DNA from: Akebia trifoliata
Taxonomy: Eukaryota; Streptophyta; Magnoliopsida; Ranunculales; Lardizabalaceae
Direction: 5' to 3'
NCBI GenBank assembly: GCA_017979445.1
Contig: CM030714.1
Location: forward strand, 47,569,220 to 47,633,219
DNA: 64,000 nucleotides
The position numbers were made by a program, and so were the translations under genes. Shown piece by piece: positions 12,663-25,900 of this stretch; position 1 is the stretch's first letter, and the number at the start of each line of letters is the position of its first letter. The notes beneath the pieces are model-generated. The model did not search any database. It was not told where the DNA came from and worked only from the letters and a program-made list of their open reading frames with translations.

Positions 12663-13265
12663 CAACTCATAGAGTGATGCTTAAGTTCAAGAGGAACCGA
12701 CCTTATTGGGTTTTCGTATTACTCACCTCATAGAATGATGTTCGGGTCCAAGAGAAATCGGTCTTATTGGGTTTTCGCACCACTCACATCGTAAAGTGAT
12801 GCTCGGGTCCAAGAGGAACTGACCTTATTTGATTTTCACATCACTCGCCTCCTAAAGTGGTGCTCAGGTCCAATAATAATTGACCTTTTTCGTATTACTC
12901 ACCTCATAGAATGATGCTCGGGTCTAAGAGAAATTGATCTTATTAGGTTTTCGCACTACTCACCTCATTGAGTGATGCTCGAGTCTAAGAAAAATTGATC
13001 TTATTAGGTTTTCGCACCACTCACCTCATAGAGTAATGCTCGGGTCCAAGAAGAACTAATCTTGTTTGGTTTTCGTATCACTCACCTCGTAAAATGATAC
13101 TTGAGTTTATGAGGAATCGACCTTATTTGGTTTTCGCATTACTCACCTCATAGAGTGATAATCGTGTCTAAGAGGAATAGACCTTCTTGCCTTATTTGAT
13201 TTTCACATCACTCACCTCATAAAGTGATGCTTGGATCCAGGAATAACCAACTTTCTTGCATTATA
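12663..13265. repeat. 61-bp minisatellite, about ten units
   Basis: Units start at 12663, 12724, 12785, 12846, 12900, 12961, 13022, 13083, 13144 and 13213. Seven intervals are exactly 61 bp. One is 54 (an internal deletion) and one is 69 (an insertion). Each unit reads roughly CACCTCATAGAGTGATGCTC, then GGGTCCAAGAGGAA, then TTGACCTTATTTGGTTTTCGC, with ACTACT before the next unit. Divergence between units indicates that the array is not recent. It abuts the LTR-like region on its left. Confidence 0.9.
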
Positions 13266-15210
13266 AAAATTTGTTAAATCGACCTGAAAAACTTGAACAA
13301 ACAAAAATCACAAAGTTTATAAAATATAATCATTTTATTTCGGTGGGTTAGAATTATGGGTTGAACTTCTCACCTCAACGAAGCCCTTAAACTCAATCAA
13401 GTTGGGTATGAGGCTAGCCCTCATACTATTCTTAAATCGAGCCATCTCAAATAATAAAGCTCGAACTAAACCCCCCCCCCCCCCCCAAAAAAAAAAAAAT
13501 AAAATAAAATAAAAAATAACAATGGTTTATAAATTGAATTATAAATTGAACTACTTAACTTAACAAAGTTAATTTGTAGACTCAGTTAGGCATAGAATTA
13601 GCCCCCAAATTTATTTGTCAAGCCGACCCAACTAAAAAATGGGCTCGACATGATTAAGCCTCTACATGATTTAAATGGCTTGGCTTATAATTCATCCACT
13701 AACCTTATCTGTAAAATCGATCCAACTAACAAATAGGATTGGTGTGACTAAGCCCTTGAACGACTTTATTAACCTGGTGCGATTTGGTGGGAATTGGGGT
13801 TCCCCAATAAATCGAATCAGACCAATGTACCCTTATTAACTTTTTTATTTTCTTTTACAAGAGTGTGGAATTAATATACATCAAACATTTGATGTACATG
13901 CTAAGCATTGAGTAATGTTATTCCTCCAATGTTATTAATCACTTGAGTTTAACAAGAAAAAAGGGTTTCATACATCAAAATTGATGTATATGCCATGTAT
14001 CCAAACTAATTTTTTTACCCCTCTTATTTTTTTTTCCTAGAGATGTAGGTTTTTTTTACCTAAAAGGTACCTGACATGGGTTGGTTTCATCAATACATTA
14101 ATACCTTTTTGTTTATGGTTGTTGAGAAAAATCAAAGCCTTGTTGAGTTCCTCCTTTAGATCTTTATTTATTTATTTATTTATTGTTCCTCGACGTTATT
14201 TATTGCAACTCACATGCCTCCACGCACTTGTAAATTCTTCACACAACACCTTTACATGTGCTTATATTGCATCCCTCACACATGCGCTAGTTATAAATCT
14301 TCTTCAACACGTTTCTTCTGCTCACGTGCAAGTTACATGCAACCTACACACATGGATCTTCCTTCCTCTGTCGCAGAGAAATAAGGGATTCACCCTGTCG
14401 CTTCTCAGAAAACAAATATGATGACCTTTGTATTTCCAAACTCGGCATAAGTAGAACCTGATGCAACATTTACTGAGCTAGTCCTAAAAAATGCAGGCCT
14501 GCACTGATGAAACCCTCAACTATCGGGACGAACCCAATCTACATATTTAAAGATGGTTCGTGTTTTCTGTGTTGGAGACGACGAATACGTGGTTGGAGCA
14601 GTTGCAAATGAAGTCTTCACAGCCATATCTCTATTCCTCTCTCTCACTAATTCCTCTGCTTTATCTATGGTTCTATGTGCACAACGCATCATCCTCTGTG
14701 TGTGTGTGTGTCTCTGACATGCGCCGAAACATCTGTTGCCTAACATAAGAATTGAAAAAAAAAAAAAAAATCTCCCCCTTTTTACTGTCAAAAAGTGATA
14801 AATAATGAACATAAATCACCAAAATCTTGAAATCTTTTTTTGGGTTCCTAGTTTATCGTGAATTTGATAGACTTTTGGGGTGATTCAAGGGTGAAATTAG
14901 GGTTTTCAAGTACTTAGAGAGAGATAGAGAGAGGTATAATTCTCTACTATCTGCTATTACTATCGCACATACGGACTCCCCCTTACGTATGATTCTACGA
15001 CAGACCTCTAAAATTCTTCTCCCTTTCTTCTTTAGTAAGATTAAATAAAAAAACCCTAAATCAATTAAGGGTTCCTCTAGGTGATAGCCCCCAATTCCTG
15101 ATAGAGATCCTGATAACTAAACATGGTTTCTTCAATTTGATCTCACCAACGTGGTTTTCGTGAGTGTTTCTAATTTGTTCCCACGGACAACACCAATTAT
15201 AAAGACTGAT
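13266..15210. other. Gene-free stretch with C/A homopolymers
   Basis: The left part (13360-13800) has repeated phrases of the type 'aagcc..tgaac..' and 'gacccaactaa', and is probably retroelement debris. A C run followed by an A run lies at about 13471-13499. A (TTTA)n run lies near 14165 and a (TG)n run at about 14697-14711. No coding region is convincing. The 100-codon plus frame at 14119-14421 looks like chance. Confidence 0.4.
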
Positions 15211-15672
15211 TTTGGCGTAAATCGACCTCAATCACAATTTCATCATTCAATTTACAAAATAATAAAAAGAACATAAAAATAAAATAGAGAAGACAGTGAT
15301 TTTTTACATGGTTCGGCAAATGTGCTTACGTCCACGGGTTCAGGGGGCCGGTTCATTCTAAATCTCATGGTTCCATAGTCTCATCACCTCCCCTCCGTCT
15401 TTTTCTACCTTCTTTTCTCCTTTTTACAATGGCCTTAAGGCTTTTAAATAGAAAAATCTTAAAAAAAATCTTAACCTTAATTAAGTTACAATTGATCACA
15501 TTGCCCATTTTCTAAATTAATAATTATATAAAATAGGAAGAATCCTCTTTAATTGAGATTCTTTCTTAATAAGATATAATTCTCATCAAATGATGATACG
15601 TGTCTGCCTTGGGATGAATGTTTGATGGTGTGAATGAACAATCTGGATGGGAAAAGATTTTATCCCTCTACA
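15211..15672. repeat. Dispersed repeat, copy B (pair with 9216-9690)
   Basis: This is the second copy of the block described at 9216-9690, in the same orientation and diverged by substitutions and small indels. Both copies start near a GTAAATYGACMTCRATCAC phrase and end in ATCCCTCYACA. Confidence 0.75.
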
Positions 15673-16324
15673 AAAACCATTGATTTTTCTCAACAAAAAA
15701 AAAAACTGGACATCTTCAAGCTCTTCAACCTCTAGAGGAAGAATACATTAATTTTGACCACTTCAATCCCCATTACATAATTTGTAATTTTTTTTTCACT
15801 CATGAGCTTTTCATGCACATTCTACCAATAATATATAAAGTGAATTTATAAATGATTAAAAATCTTCTTATTTTAAAGGAAAATTTATTATAGTGAACTA
15901 ATGATCGAGATTGAAAAATAGCTATTGAGAATTCAAGGATAATCTACTCAAATTCATGCACTACGTGTCCATGTGACACCAAGAAACATGATTGGGTGCC
16001 AAGATGATGTAGTGCATAAAATTTTAAGATATCTCAAGACAAGTTTAAAAATTTGTATTTATTCATTGTTGGATTTGTATTCTAAATTTGTGTGATTAGT
16101 GATTTTCCAATTTTTAAAACATTTGATTGGACAATAAATTAATGTTGTAGATGCAAAAAAACATGCAATACCTTGAGATTTGTTCTTCAAGTTCGAGACT
16201 TCAAGATTGGATACTAAATTATTGTTGTAGATAGTTTTTTTTTTTGCATTACCTTGAGATCTGTTCTTCAAGGTTGGGATATTTAATTTCAAAGTTTTTT
16301 TTTTTTTTGGTATTAAAAGCACCC

Positions 16325-16410
16325 TAATTAGTAACCACTGGGGGGTTAGCTGAAGTGGTAAGACTGATTGGGTTTGCTCCCCAACCATTGAATCTCTATA
16401 TGTCCTTCCA
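16325..16410 (+). mobile_element. Possible tRNA-derived SINE
   Basis: GGTTAGCTGAAGTGGTAAGA resembles a pol III A box. About 35 bp further on, ACCATTGAATCTCT is a weak B box, and an A-rich end follows (CACAAAAAAATTGG). There is no cloverleaf for a real tRNA. A similar layout occurs at 48345-48435. Assignment is tentative. Confidence 0.35.
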
Positions 16411-16504
16411 CAAAAAAATTGGCTAGTTAATGTTGTACATATGTCATGTGAGATGGAACGTGTGACACAAAAAAAAAAAACCAGTTATTACCAAGGGCAT
16501 CTCA

Positions 16505-16765
16505 CATCATATCCGATTTTTTTTTAATATATCTTATATGGATTAAAAGTTTTTGAATGAATTAATTTTTGGTGAGAATGATCCATATGGTGAGGAAACC
16601 AAATTTTGTAATCTTATTAAAAATGATTTAAAAAAAAAAAGAAAAAAAGAATGAATGATTTACGATTCTTTAACTTATTTTGATGGAGAAGATATCCTTC
16701 TCATAAAAAATTAACTTATTCAAAAACTTATAACTCATGTAAGATAAAACAATTTGACTACAGTA
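16505..16765. mobile_element. Decayed foldback element (relative of 53893-54257)
   Basis: TTATATGGATTAAAAGTTTTTGAATGAATTAATTTTTGGTGAGAATGATC-like sequence is followed about 190 bp later by its inverted counterpart (ATAAAAAATTAACTTATTCAAAAACTTATAACTCATGTAAGA). These are the same arm words as the near-perfect element at 53.9 kb. It ends about 200 bp upstream of the TRF4/5-like start codon. Confidence 0.55.
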
Positions 16766-16967
16766 TTGCGGTGCCCTGATTGTAATTGGGGTGCCTTTAA
16801 CATTACCCTTTCCGAGTTTTGAAACATGTCTGATATCACAGAAAACCTAAAACCTCAATTAAAACTCTCTTCGTTGAGAATATTCTTTGATCTGATTCTG
16901 ACCTAAGCTTAACCTTGTTTATGCCAAAGTCCGAATCTCGCTGTCTCAATCCAGAGTTACGGACTCC

Positions 16968-19900
16968 ATGGAGGTCCATGGCTTCCTCTACGAAACCCTA
17001 GGTCCTCTCTCCACCTCAACCAGCACCTCCACCACCACCAACACATCCGATTCCGACCCGCCCGAGTCCTACTCGGTTTTCCGAACTCAGATACCATCTT
17101 CTTCGTCTCCCAAGTCCCCATCTCCTTCAATCGTTGCGCTTGATTACTTCTCCCTCGATGTCGATGCCGATAACGACATCAATGGCTCCATACAACCCTC
17201 GAGTTCCCCTCTCTCGCCTGCCACCGGTTCATCCCCGGTTCGAGCCATGGAACGGACCTTGGAGCGTGGTTGGTTCCGAGCCAACAGCAAATTCAAAAGC
17301 CCCATGATTCAGCTCCACAAGGGTAACTAGAATTCGTGAACAATTGTTATTTGTTTTAAGTTATTTTGCTAAATTTTTTGGATTTTGATAATGGATTTTA
17401 TTTACAGAGATAATCGATTTTTGCGAATTTCTCTCGCCTACATTACAAGAACAATCATCACGAAACAAAGCGGTAGAATGTGTTTTTGATGTCATCAAAT
17501 ATATATGGCCACATTGTAAAGTACGCATTGCCCCTCTATTATCCCTTTATAGTTTGTATTCGATCATTTACAAGCTAATTTATATATATTGATTCTAAAA
17601 ATCTATTGGTTTGTAGGTCGAAGTGTTTGGATCATTTAAGACGGGACTTTATCTCCCCACTAGCGATATTGATGTAAGCATAAAAGGTTCTCTCTTTAAT
17701 GTTTCTGTAAACAACCTTAAATAATTTTGTTGAAGATATTAAAATCTGTCGTATTTTGGATATAATATAGAGTGGGCAAAGAGACGACCTTATAGGTCAT
17801 ACCCAACCATGATTTGTACTTTGTTCTTCTAAGTTACATCTTATATTCGTATTCGTATAATATATGGGTATCCTCTTTGGGGTTTAGGGGGTAAAAGAGG
17901 AAAGACAGCATGTTGTACTTAACACTTTGCAGGGGTATTAATGAAAAAAGAGAAAAAAAGGGAAGATAATATAGAAAGTTGTAGGGGTGTTCTTGAAAAA
18001 AAAAGGTAGAAGATAAAAATGCAATAAAGTTAGGGGTATTCTGGGGAGGGGGAATAAGAGAGAAGACGAAAGAGAATAAACAACTGTCCTTGAGATACAT
18101 TTTTATGGGGTATAAATCTCAAGGCAAATAGAGTGAGACCTACCGTTTTGTTTTATTATATAGGATGATAGAAACGGTCCCGTGTAGAAAAGGAGGAGAG
18201 GTGGGGGGATGCAATTGTGCTCTTCTTCCTTTAATCTTAAGCTCCTGTCACAACCTAATGGACTAAATAAGTGATATTGGAATTCATACTGAATAAAAAA
18301 AAAGGCTCTGTCTTTATCATCTTAGTAGCGATTCACTTCCAGAGGGCGACAATAATACAAAATTTTTCCATAAGGTGGCTAATTATCATAGGAAAATTAA
18401 TCAAGCAGTCAAGTTGAAGATCAATGGGATCATGGTAGAAGGGGAAGAGGGTATCAGAGAAGGGGTAGTGGGGTACTACAAAGAGCTTTATAGGGAAAGA
18501 GAGGAGAAGAGACCACGACCCGACAATCTAGAGTTCAATATGTTAACTCAAGAAGAAAGAGTGGGGTTGGAAAGACAAATTGGTGAGGAGGAAGTGAGAT
18601 TAGTTGTGGCCTCAATGGGAGGGAGTAAAGCGCCGGGGCCAGATGGTTTTACTATGGAATTTTTCAAACATTGTTGGGAGATTATAGCCAAAGACTTCAT
18701 GAAGGTGGTTCGGGAGTTACAGGACAAAGATTGTTTGGATTATGGCCTTAATAGTACTTTTGTGGCGTTGATCCCTAAAAGAGTGGGGGCGGTTGACTTG
18801 AGGGATTTTAGGCCCATTAGTTTAGTGGGGTCGGTTTACAAGATTATCTCCAAGGTTTTGGCCAATAGATTGAAAGTAGTTGTGAACAAATTAATTGGCG
18901 TTGAGCAGGGTGCATTCATTAAGGGCAGACAGATTTTGGATGGGGTTTTATTGGCTAATGAGTGTCTAGACTCTAGAATTAAGGATAAGAAGGCGGGGCT
19001 TATAGGAAAAATTGACATGCAAAAGGCTTACGATCATGTGAGTTGGGATTTTTTGGAGTATATGCTGAGGAGGATGGGATTTGGATCTAAGTGGATTGGG
19101 TGGATTATGAAGTGTGTTACTTCAGTGTCTTTTTCAATCTTAGTCAACGGTAGTCCGGCTGGGTACTTTAGGAGCTCTAGGGGTTTGAGACAAGGGGACC
19201 CGTTTTCCCCATTTTTATTCCTTATAGTAACTGAGGCATTGGGGAAATTGTTCAGGAGGGGAGTCGAGATCAGGAGGTTGTCTGGCTTCAAAGTAGCCCA
19301 AGAGGGTCCTTTAATCTCGCATTTGCAATTCGCTGACGACACCATAGTGTTCCTAGAAAATTCTAGGGAACAAGTGAGAGTTCTTAGGGTTCTTTTATGT
19401 TGCTTTGAAGCAATTTCTGGGTTACATGTCAATCTTCAGAAAAGCAAGGTGTTTGGGGTTGGAGAGGTGTCGAATCTTCAAGTTCTAGCAGATACTTTGG
19501 GATGTAGTAGCGATTCACTTCCCTCTTCCTACTTAGGTTTGCCACTTGGAGCACCATACCGAAGCAAGAATATTTGGGAGGGAGTTATTGAGAAAATGGA
19601 GAAAAAATTGAGTACTTGGAAGGCTAAATATCTTTCTAAAGGGGGCAAGGTTACACTGATTAAAAGCACTTTAACGAGCATCCCGATTTATTTCCTATCC
19701 ATGTTCACTTTGCCGAAGTCGGTGGAAGTAAAGCTTGAGAGACTCATGAAAAATTTTCTGTGGAATGATAAGAATGGTGGTAAAAAGTATCATTTGGTGA
19801 AGTGGAAGGTGGTTTGTACTCCTAAGAAGTATGGAGGTTTGGGGATTAGAGGTCTTAGAGTTACTAATAAAGCTCTCCTAGGCAAGTGGCTTTGGAGATT

Positions 19901-22900
19901 TGGAGAAGAAAGAGACAACTTGTGGAGGAGAGTGGTTCAGGCAAAATATGGAGAGAAGAGATTTGGTTGGTATAGTAATGAGGTCGGAGGACCTTATGGG
20001 TGCAGTGTGTGGAGAGGTATTCTAAAGGGTGTTCATAAGTTTGATAGGGAGATTAGATACAAAGTGGGGATGGGGGACAAGGTTAGATTTTGGGAGGACT
20101 TGTGGTGTGGATCTTCATCTCTGTCTACTCAATTTCCATCCCTGTACGCTTGCTCTTTGAAAAAGAATAACTCAGTTAGGCAGTGTCTGATTAGGGATGG
20201 GGTCACAAACTCTTGGGATCTGGGATTTAGAAGAAACTTCAATGATTGGGAATTGATGGAGGTTACATCTCTTCTAGGTCTCCTTAATTCATTCCAATGC
20301 AGGGAGAATGAGCTGGACAGGAGAGAATGGGTCAAGGCTAAGGACAAGAAATTTTTCGTTAAGTCTTTTCATAGTTGTTTACTCCCGTTTTGTAAGGTTC
20401 ATTCTTTTCCTTCCGTTATTTGGTCCGCTCTTTCACCTTCCAAGGTGTCCTTTTTTGTTTGGCTTGCCTCTCGGGGTAGAATTCTTACTTTGGATAATTT
20501 GATCAGGAGGGGTTGGGCTACTCCAAATTTTTGTTTTCTTTGTTTGAGGGATGGGGAGTCTGTTAATCACATTCTTATCCATTGTTCTTTCTCCCGGGCT
20601 ATCTGGATGTTCTTTTTCTCCCGGTTCCAGGTGGATTGGGTTCTTCCTTTATCTTTTTTTGATCTGTTGGAGGGTTGGAGTTTGAATATCTTCTCTTCCA
20701 GAAAGAGACTTCTCTGGACTATCCTTCCATCGGCTATTGCTTGGGGTCTTTGGAAAGAGCGCAACAACAGGGTATTTCATAGCAAGGAGAGCTCGTTCCA
20801 CACAGTGACTTTAGAGATTATTGGGCTCCTGTTCCTTTGGTCCAAGATGAACAAAGCGTTTGAGGGAGTGCGCTTTCAAGACTTCTTATTTAATTGGGAT
20901 TCCATCTGTGACAACTAGTGTCAATCCTTGTATTGTTTCTTTATTTTTGCTTTCTTTCTTTTTTGGTTGATTCTCGTGTGTTGTTTGGGGGCTATCTCAG
21001 CCTCCCCCTTTTTCTCTTCTTCATTTATATAATCTTATACTTATCAAAAAAAAAAAAACAATCTTAGCTAATTTTGTCAAAGATATTAGAATCTTTTGTT
21101 GTTTGGATCCAACATCTTTTTGTTCCGTACCTAGAGAGTGGGCATCTAGCTGGTCTAATAGTTCTTATCCAAACCATGAATTTTAAGTTGCACATTATAT
21201 TTATACTGGTGGACAGAGAAAGTGGAAGTCCAGGGAAGTGTTTGGTGGGGGATGGGGAGGCATGATAGGGCTCTCCTTTGTTTGTCTTCAATCCTGCCAC
21301 TACCTATTGTATTTTAAGTAAGCAATATTGGAATTAGTACTCGATGGAAACTTCTTGGAACGTTGATCTCAGCATATTGCTCTTATTTGCATTGGGTCTT
21401 GTGTGTTTCATCCTCTCACTACTAGGTCAAGTCCATTAGGACCTATTTGGACGGCTACAACACACCAAAAAGTTAGGATAGAGCACTAAAAGGCCAACAT
21501 TTTTACTGACTCACTGCTCTAAATGTTTTAAGGTTCCCTGTTACATGCAAATTACAATACATGGGAAGTCCCTTTTTTTATTCAAGAACACACTATCCCA
21601 ACCATAGTTGGCAAAAGCAAAAAAATAAAAGCCAATCACATTTTGTGTTAAATATTCAGACTTAGAAAACTAACAAATAATTTATACGGTTGCCGCATTT
21701 TAGGCGGATGTTTGGGGAGAATTTTTGGATAGTGTGTCTTATAGTTTGCCATAAATGTTGCTGATTACAGGTAGTGATTTTGGATTCAAGAGTTAGAACT
21801 CCACAAATTGGACTGCAAGCTCTTTCTAGGGCATTATCACAGAGAGGCATCGCCAAAAAGATGCAGGTTAACCAGTTCTGATGACTATGGATATAATCTA
21901 ACAATCAACATATACCATTTAACATGATGTGTTCGTTTTTTCAGGTGATTGCAAAGGCTCGTGTGCCGATTGTGAAGTTTATAGAAAAGCAAAGTGGAGT
22001 AGCTTTTGATATTAGGTTTAGATTTTTTCTCCATTTTTTTTGCATAGTTGCTGCTGTTCTGAATGTGTTATTTGTTGGTATTATTTTTGTGCATTTCTTG
22101 GATATGTGATCAGGTCCCCCGCTTATTTTTCTTCTATTGATGGAAACTTATTCATGCCTTTCAATTTTCTTTTTTGATAGGCACCTTTCAAATTTAACCA
22201 GTCAATGAAATTTATGGCCATGCTTGTTTGGATATTAAACATTTGCAACTTCAAACCATTTTTTTTTTGTTTCTTTGTAAAATAACATTTTATTGAAATA
22301 AAAATAGAGAGTAGAAATACATGAAGAATTCTCATTAGAAATAAACGTTATTACATTGTAAACACCTTAACATTCATGAAAAGTTGCCTATGAAAAAATA
22401 TACATGAAAAGTTAGGAACCATCTGTCATCAAGAATTTTCCTTCAGATCTCTCTCTCTCTCTTTCTCTTTTCTTTTTGATAGATAAAATTTTTTATTAGA
22501 GAAAACAAAAGAAACAAGGAGGTTGAGAAGACTTAGCTATAGTGGAAATTGAAGCAAAAGGCAAAGGAAAAACAGCCGCACCACTCCTACATTCACTCCT
22601 TGCAAATAGATACTCATCTAAACAATAGATCCTTGAATCCCCCATAAACTCTTTAAAAACTTTACTTGAAAATTTATAAACCCCAAAATACCAATAATGA
22701 CCTCTTAAAGGGATGCTCCTTTCCTTGAAATACATGACAAAGGGGGTCAAACACCATAAGATATATAGTTTTTTGATGGGTAAGCTGGACTTGAACCCAT
22801 GACCTCAAAATTGATTTGCAATGTGTCAAACCAACTGAGTTATGGGTCTAGGCCCAAACACCATAAGATATTTTCTCTGTGTAAATGTCCTAATATACCA

Positions 22901-25900
22901 ACTTTGGAAAAGGGAAGGAAAGAATTGGGAAAGCACCAACTTATATTGAAAAGAAAAGGAAAATAAGTCCACACATCATGTGCAAAAGCACAATGAATTG
23001 GCAAGTTCTTTACAAATTCACCACTAGGCTTATAGAGGACACAAAAATCAATGTAAATGTTGCCCCTATCCAAAGAAGAAATTTTACGTAGGGCAATAGA
23101 CTGACCATATAACCTTAAACATGATTCTTGGTCCCCAAACAACTTAAAGTTAGGAGCTCTCCATGGGAGGAGGAACTAGGGATTGATAAAAAGATTAGAC
23201 CGAAAAGACTCCATCTCCACTATTGTACTACACCCATTGGCTGATCTTCATTTTATTAATAGGGATGAGAGAGATATGAGTAATTAGGTTGGCTGTGGTC
23301 TTGATCTCTCAATCGTTAAGGCTTCTCATGAATCCAAAATTTCGAAAGTCCTCCTGCCTAATAGATCCTGAAAGCACTAATTGGCAATGATTTTTTTTTT
23401 TAATTTTAAATTTTATTTTTATGAAATAAAGAACTACTTTGAAAATTGAGTATTCAGGTAAGTACCACATCAACAATCTTCCCAAAACAAAATGTAGTCC
23501 CTCTCCCTCCCCCAACCTTGAAAGTAATCCCGTTGTGAAACTCTTCACAGAATTTCAGGACACCTTTCCACACTCCATATACAAAGGATAATCTCACATC
23601 TTTACTTATAGACCCAATTTTTTTTTTTCCCCAAACTTTGTTTGAGTGACTTCTCCGTAAACTATCCTCTCTGGCCCCAAATCTCCGCGATCACTTGTAC
23701 CTACAAGCGCTGAATTTATTGTTCTCATTCTCCGAAAGTCAAGACCTGCTTCATTTTAGGCAAGCAAATGAAATTCCAATTTACTGGATTTAGATAAAAC
23801 TTACGGTTGCCTTCCTTATTGTTCCATGGGAAATCTCTAACAAAGATGGACTGAATAATTTTGTCAGATAACAATGACATTTTTTTTCCAAGTTGGCACT
23901 GCAACTGTTTTGCTGTTTAGGATCATTTTAGCGGATGTCCCAAAGTGGGTATCATCTTGACACACCACACAATTGAAGCTTGTTGAAAAAGACTGTTTTG
24001 GGGTTTACCCAACTGGTTCTTTAATCTATTTTCTATTTTGTTATTGAATATCTCATTTAATAATATTTGTAGAATGCAGTTCATCATTGATGCTCTAGTG
24101 TTTTTGTGTCACAGTTTTGATGTGCAAAATGGTCCAAAAGCTGCGGAGTTCATTAAGGTATGTGACTAAACCTGTTCTCCATCCCCTTTTTGAATCTGTT
24201 CCTTTATTCATAGTTCCAGATCTATGATGCATTGATGCTATGAAGCAGTATTTATACTTCTTCCTACTGAATGCTTGATCAGAAGAAAGTATTGAGTTAT
24301 TTCAGCTTGCAACAACATTATCTGCTTTATTTGAGAACATACGAGATTATTTTTAGTTTTTAGTTTGAGTAGGAATGCTTGGTTAATTTGTTTCTCAGCT
24401 GTTATAGTAGCAGAAGCCAGTTGAGTGAATCTTGGAGTCCCATTCTAGATTTGTTAGAAACGTCCATTTTAGAATTGTGTTGCTTCTCCGTGACGTTTGA
24501 TTGTGAAAAGCTGTCTCCTCCCTCTATGGGGCTTTAGTACCACTGCAAAGTTCATGATCTTAACATCATCATCCTGTCATTATCTATATGACTGTGTGCA
24601 CCACATTAATGTTTTGAAGCTCCCCTGATGCTCGGGGAGGAGAATTGGAGGCTATTTAGCATGGATAGAGTTGATTTAACCTAAGACTGACACAGTTTTC
24701 TTTTTTGTGGGGCTCTTCTGTTTTTTTCATTTTGTTTTCCCCATTTTCTGTTTGATTAATGTAGCCCTTATTGCAGTTCACTGTTTGATTGATGTCTTAT
24801 ATGAGATGGCACAACACACTAAACCATAAGATGAAGCTATTCAATTGAGTGCACCCACAGAGGCACAAAATCTTAGGTTGGAGAAAGGAACAAAATAAAA
24901 AGTTGAATGATGTAAATTGGGCATACATTACAGACTAATATTCTAAGAATTCTAAGTGGTAAACTTTGATCTATCACAGGATTTGCATTCCTATTGATGT
25001 GAAAGTTCCTAAGATGTGGTTAGAAATGAAAGTCTAAAATCTAAGTAACCTAAATTCAGTCTCAAATGAACACCTTTTATGTTCACCAACTAATTCTTAT
25101 GCCTAACAGTTTAAGTTTGAGATAGAACATTCCTATCTGTTCTTATTTTGACAATGATACCTGCATTGTCCTATAAAGTTGCTTACGTGTTTGCTTATTT
25201 GTTCTCTCCATTTCTCAAGCAAGTTATGTTTCCTTGCATTGTTGAAATCAGTATTATATGCTTTATTTTTCCCCCCAACTAATGTTGTTCACTTTGTGCA
25301 TATTTATGCCTAAGTTGGTGTGTCATTTCTTCATAATATTTTTGGTGTGGTTGGGAAACTTCATAAATTGCTTTCCATACATTGTTTTTGTTCCAGGATG
25401 CCATAACTAAGATACCCCCATTGCGCCCATTATGTTTGATCCTAAAGGTCTTTCTCCAGCAGAGAGAACTGAATGAGGTGTGTGTTTTTATTATATGTGA
25501 TTGGGAGTTATCTCACCCCCCCTCTCTTTTGGGGATGAAGCTTTTTTTATAAAATATCTAATCAAAATATAATTGTGGTATTTTTTTTTCTTTGATTTTA
25601 CAGGTATATTCAGGTGGAATTGGTTCATATGCCCTCCTTACAATGCTAATTGCACAGTTGCAGGTAGGATATCTATTTTGCTCTTAAAAAGGTTTAAAAT
25701 CACTTAGACCTGGGTGCATACTTGATGATAATATTTCTTCGAAGTTTGCCGAGTCAAGTTTAGCCAGATAAGCTTGTGGGGGTAGCATATATCTGGTTTG
25801 TGAGCCTAATTTTATTTCGATAATTCCCTGATGGATATCCCTTCATTGCTGACTATAATAAGACTTAGACTAGATCTTCTCCCATTCATTTAGCTGTTTA

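Noticed and set aside
12663..13265. Regularly spaced repeats that could be taken for a CRISPR array
   Set aside because: Units are contiguous 61-mers that diverge along their whole length with no unique spacers, and this is nuclear plant DNA. It is a minisatellite.
19034..19432. Minus-strand 132-codon frame
   Set aside because: It is antisense to the LINE reverse transcriptase frame and has no independent support.
22785..22855. A functional tRNA gene on the minus strand
   Set aside because: A and B boxes are present but the arms do not make a sound cloverleaf. The 17-bp target duplication and second copy show that it is a SINE.
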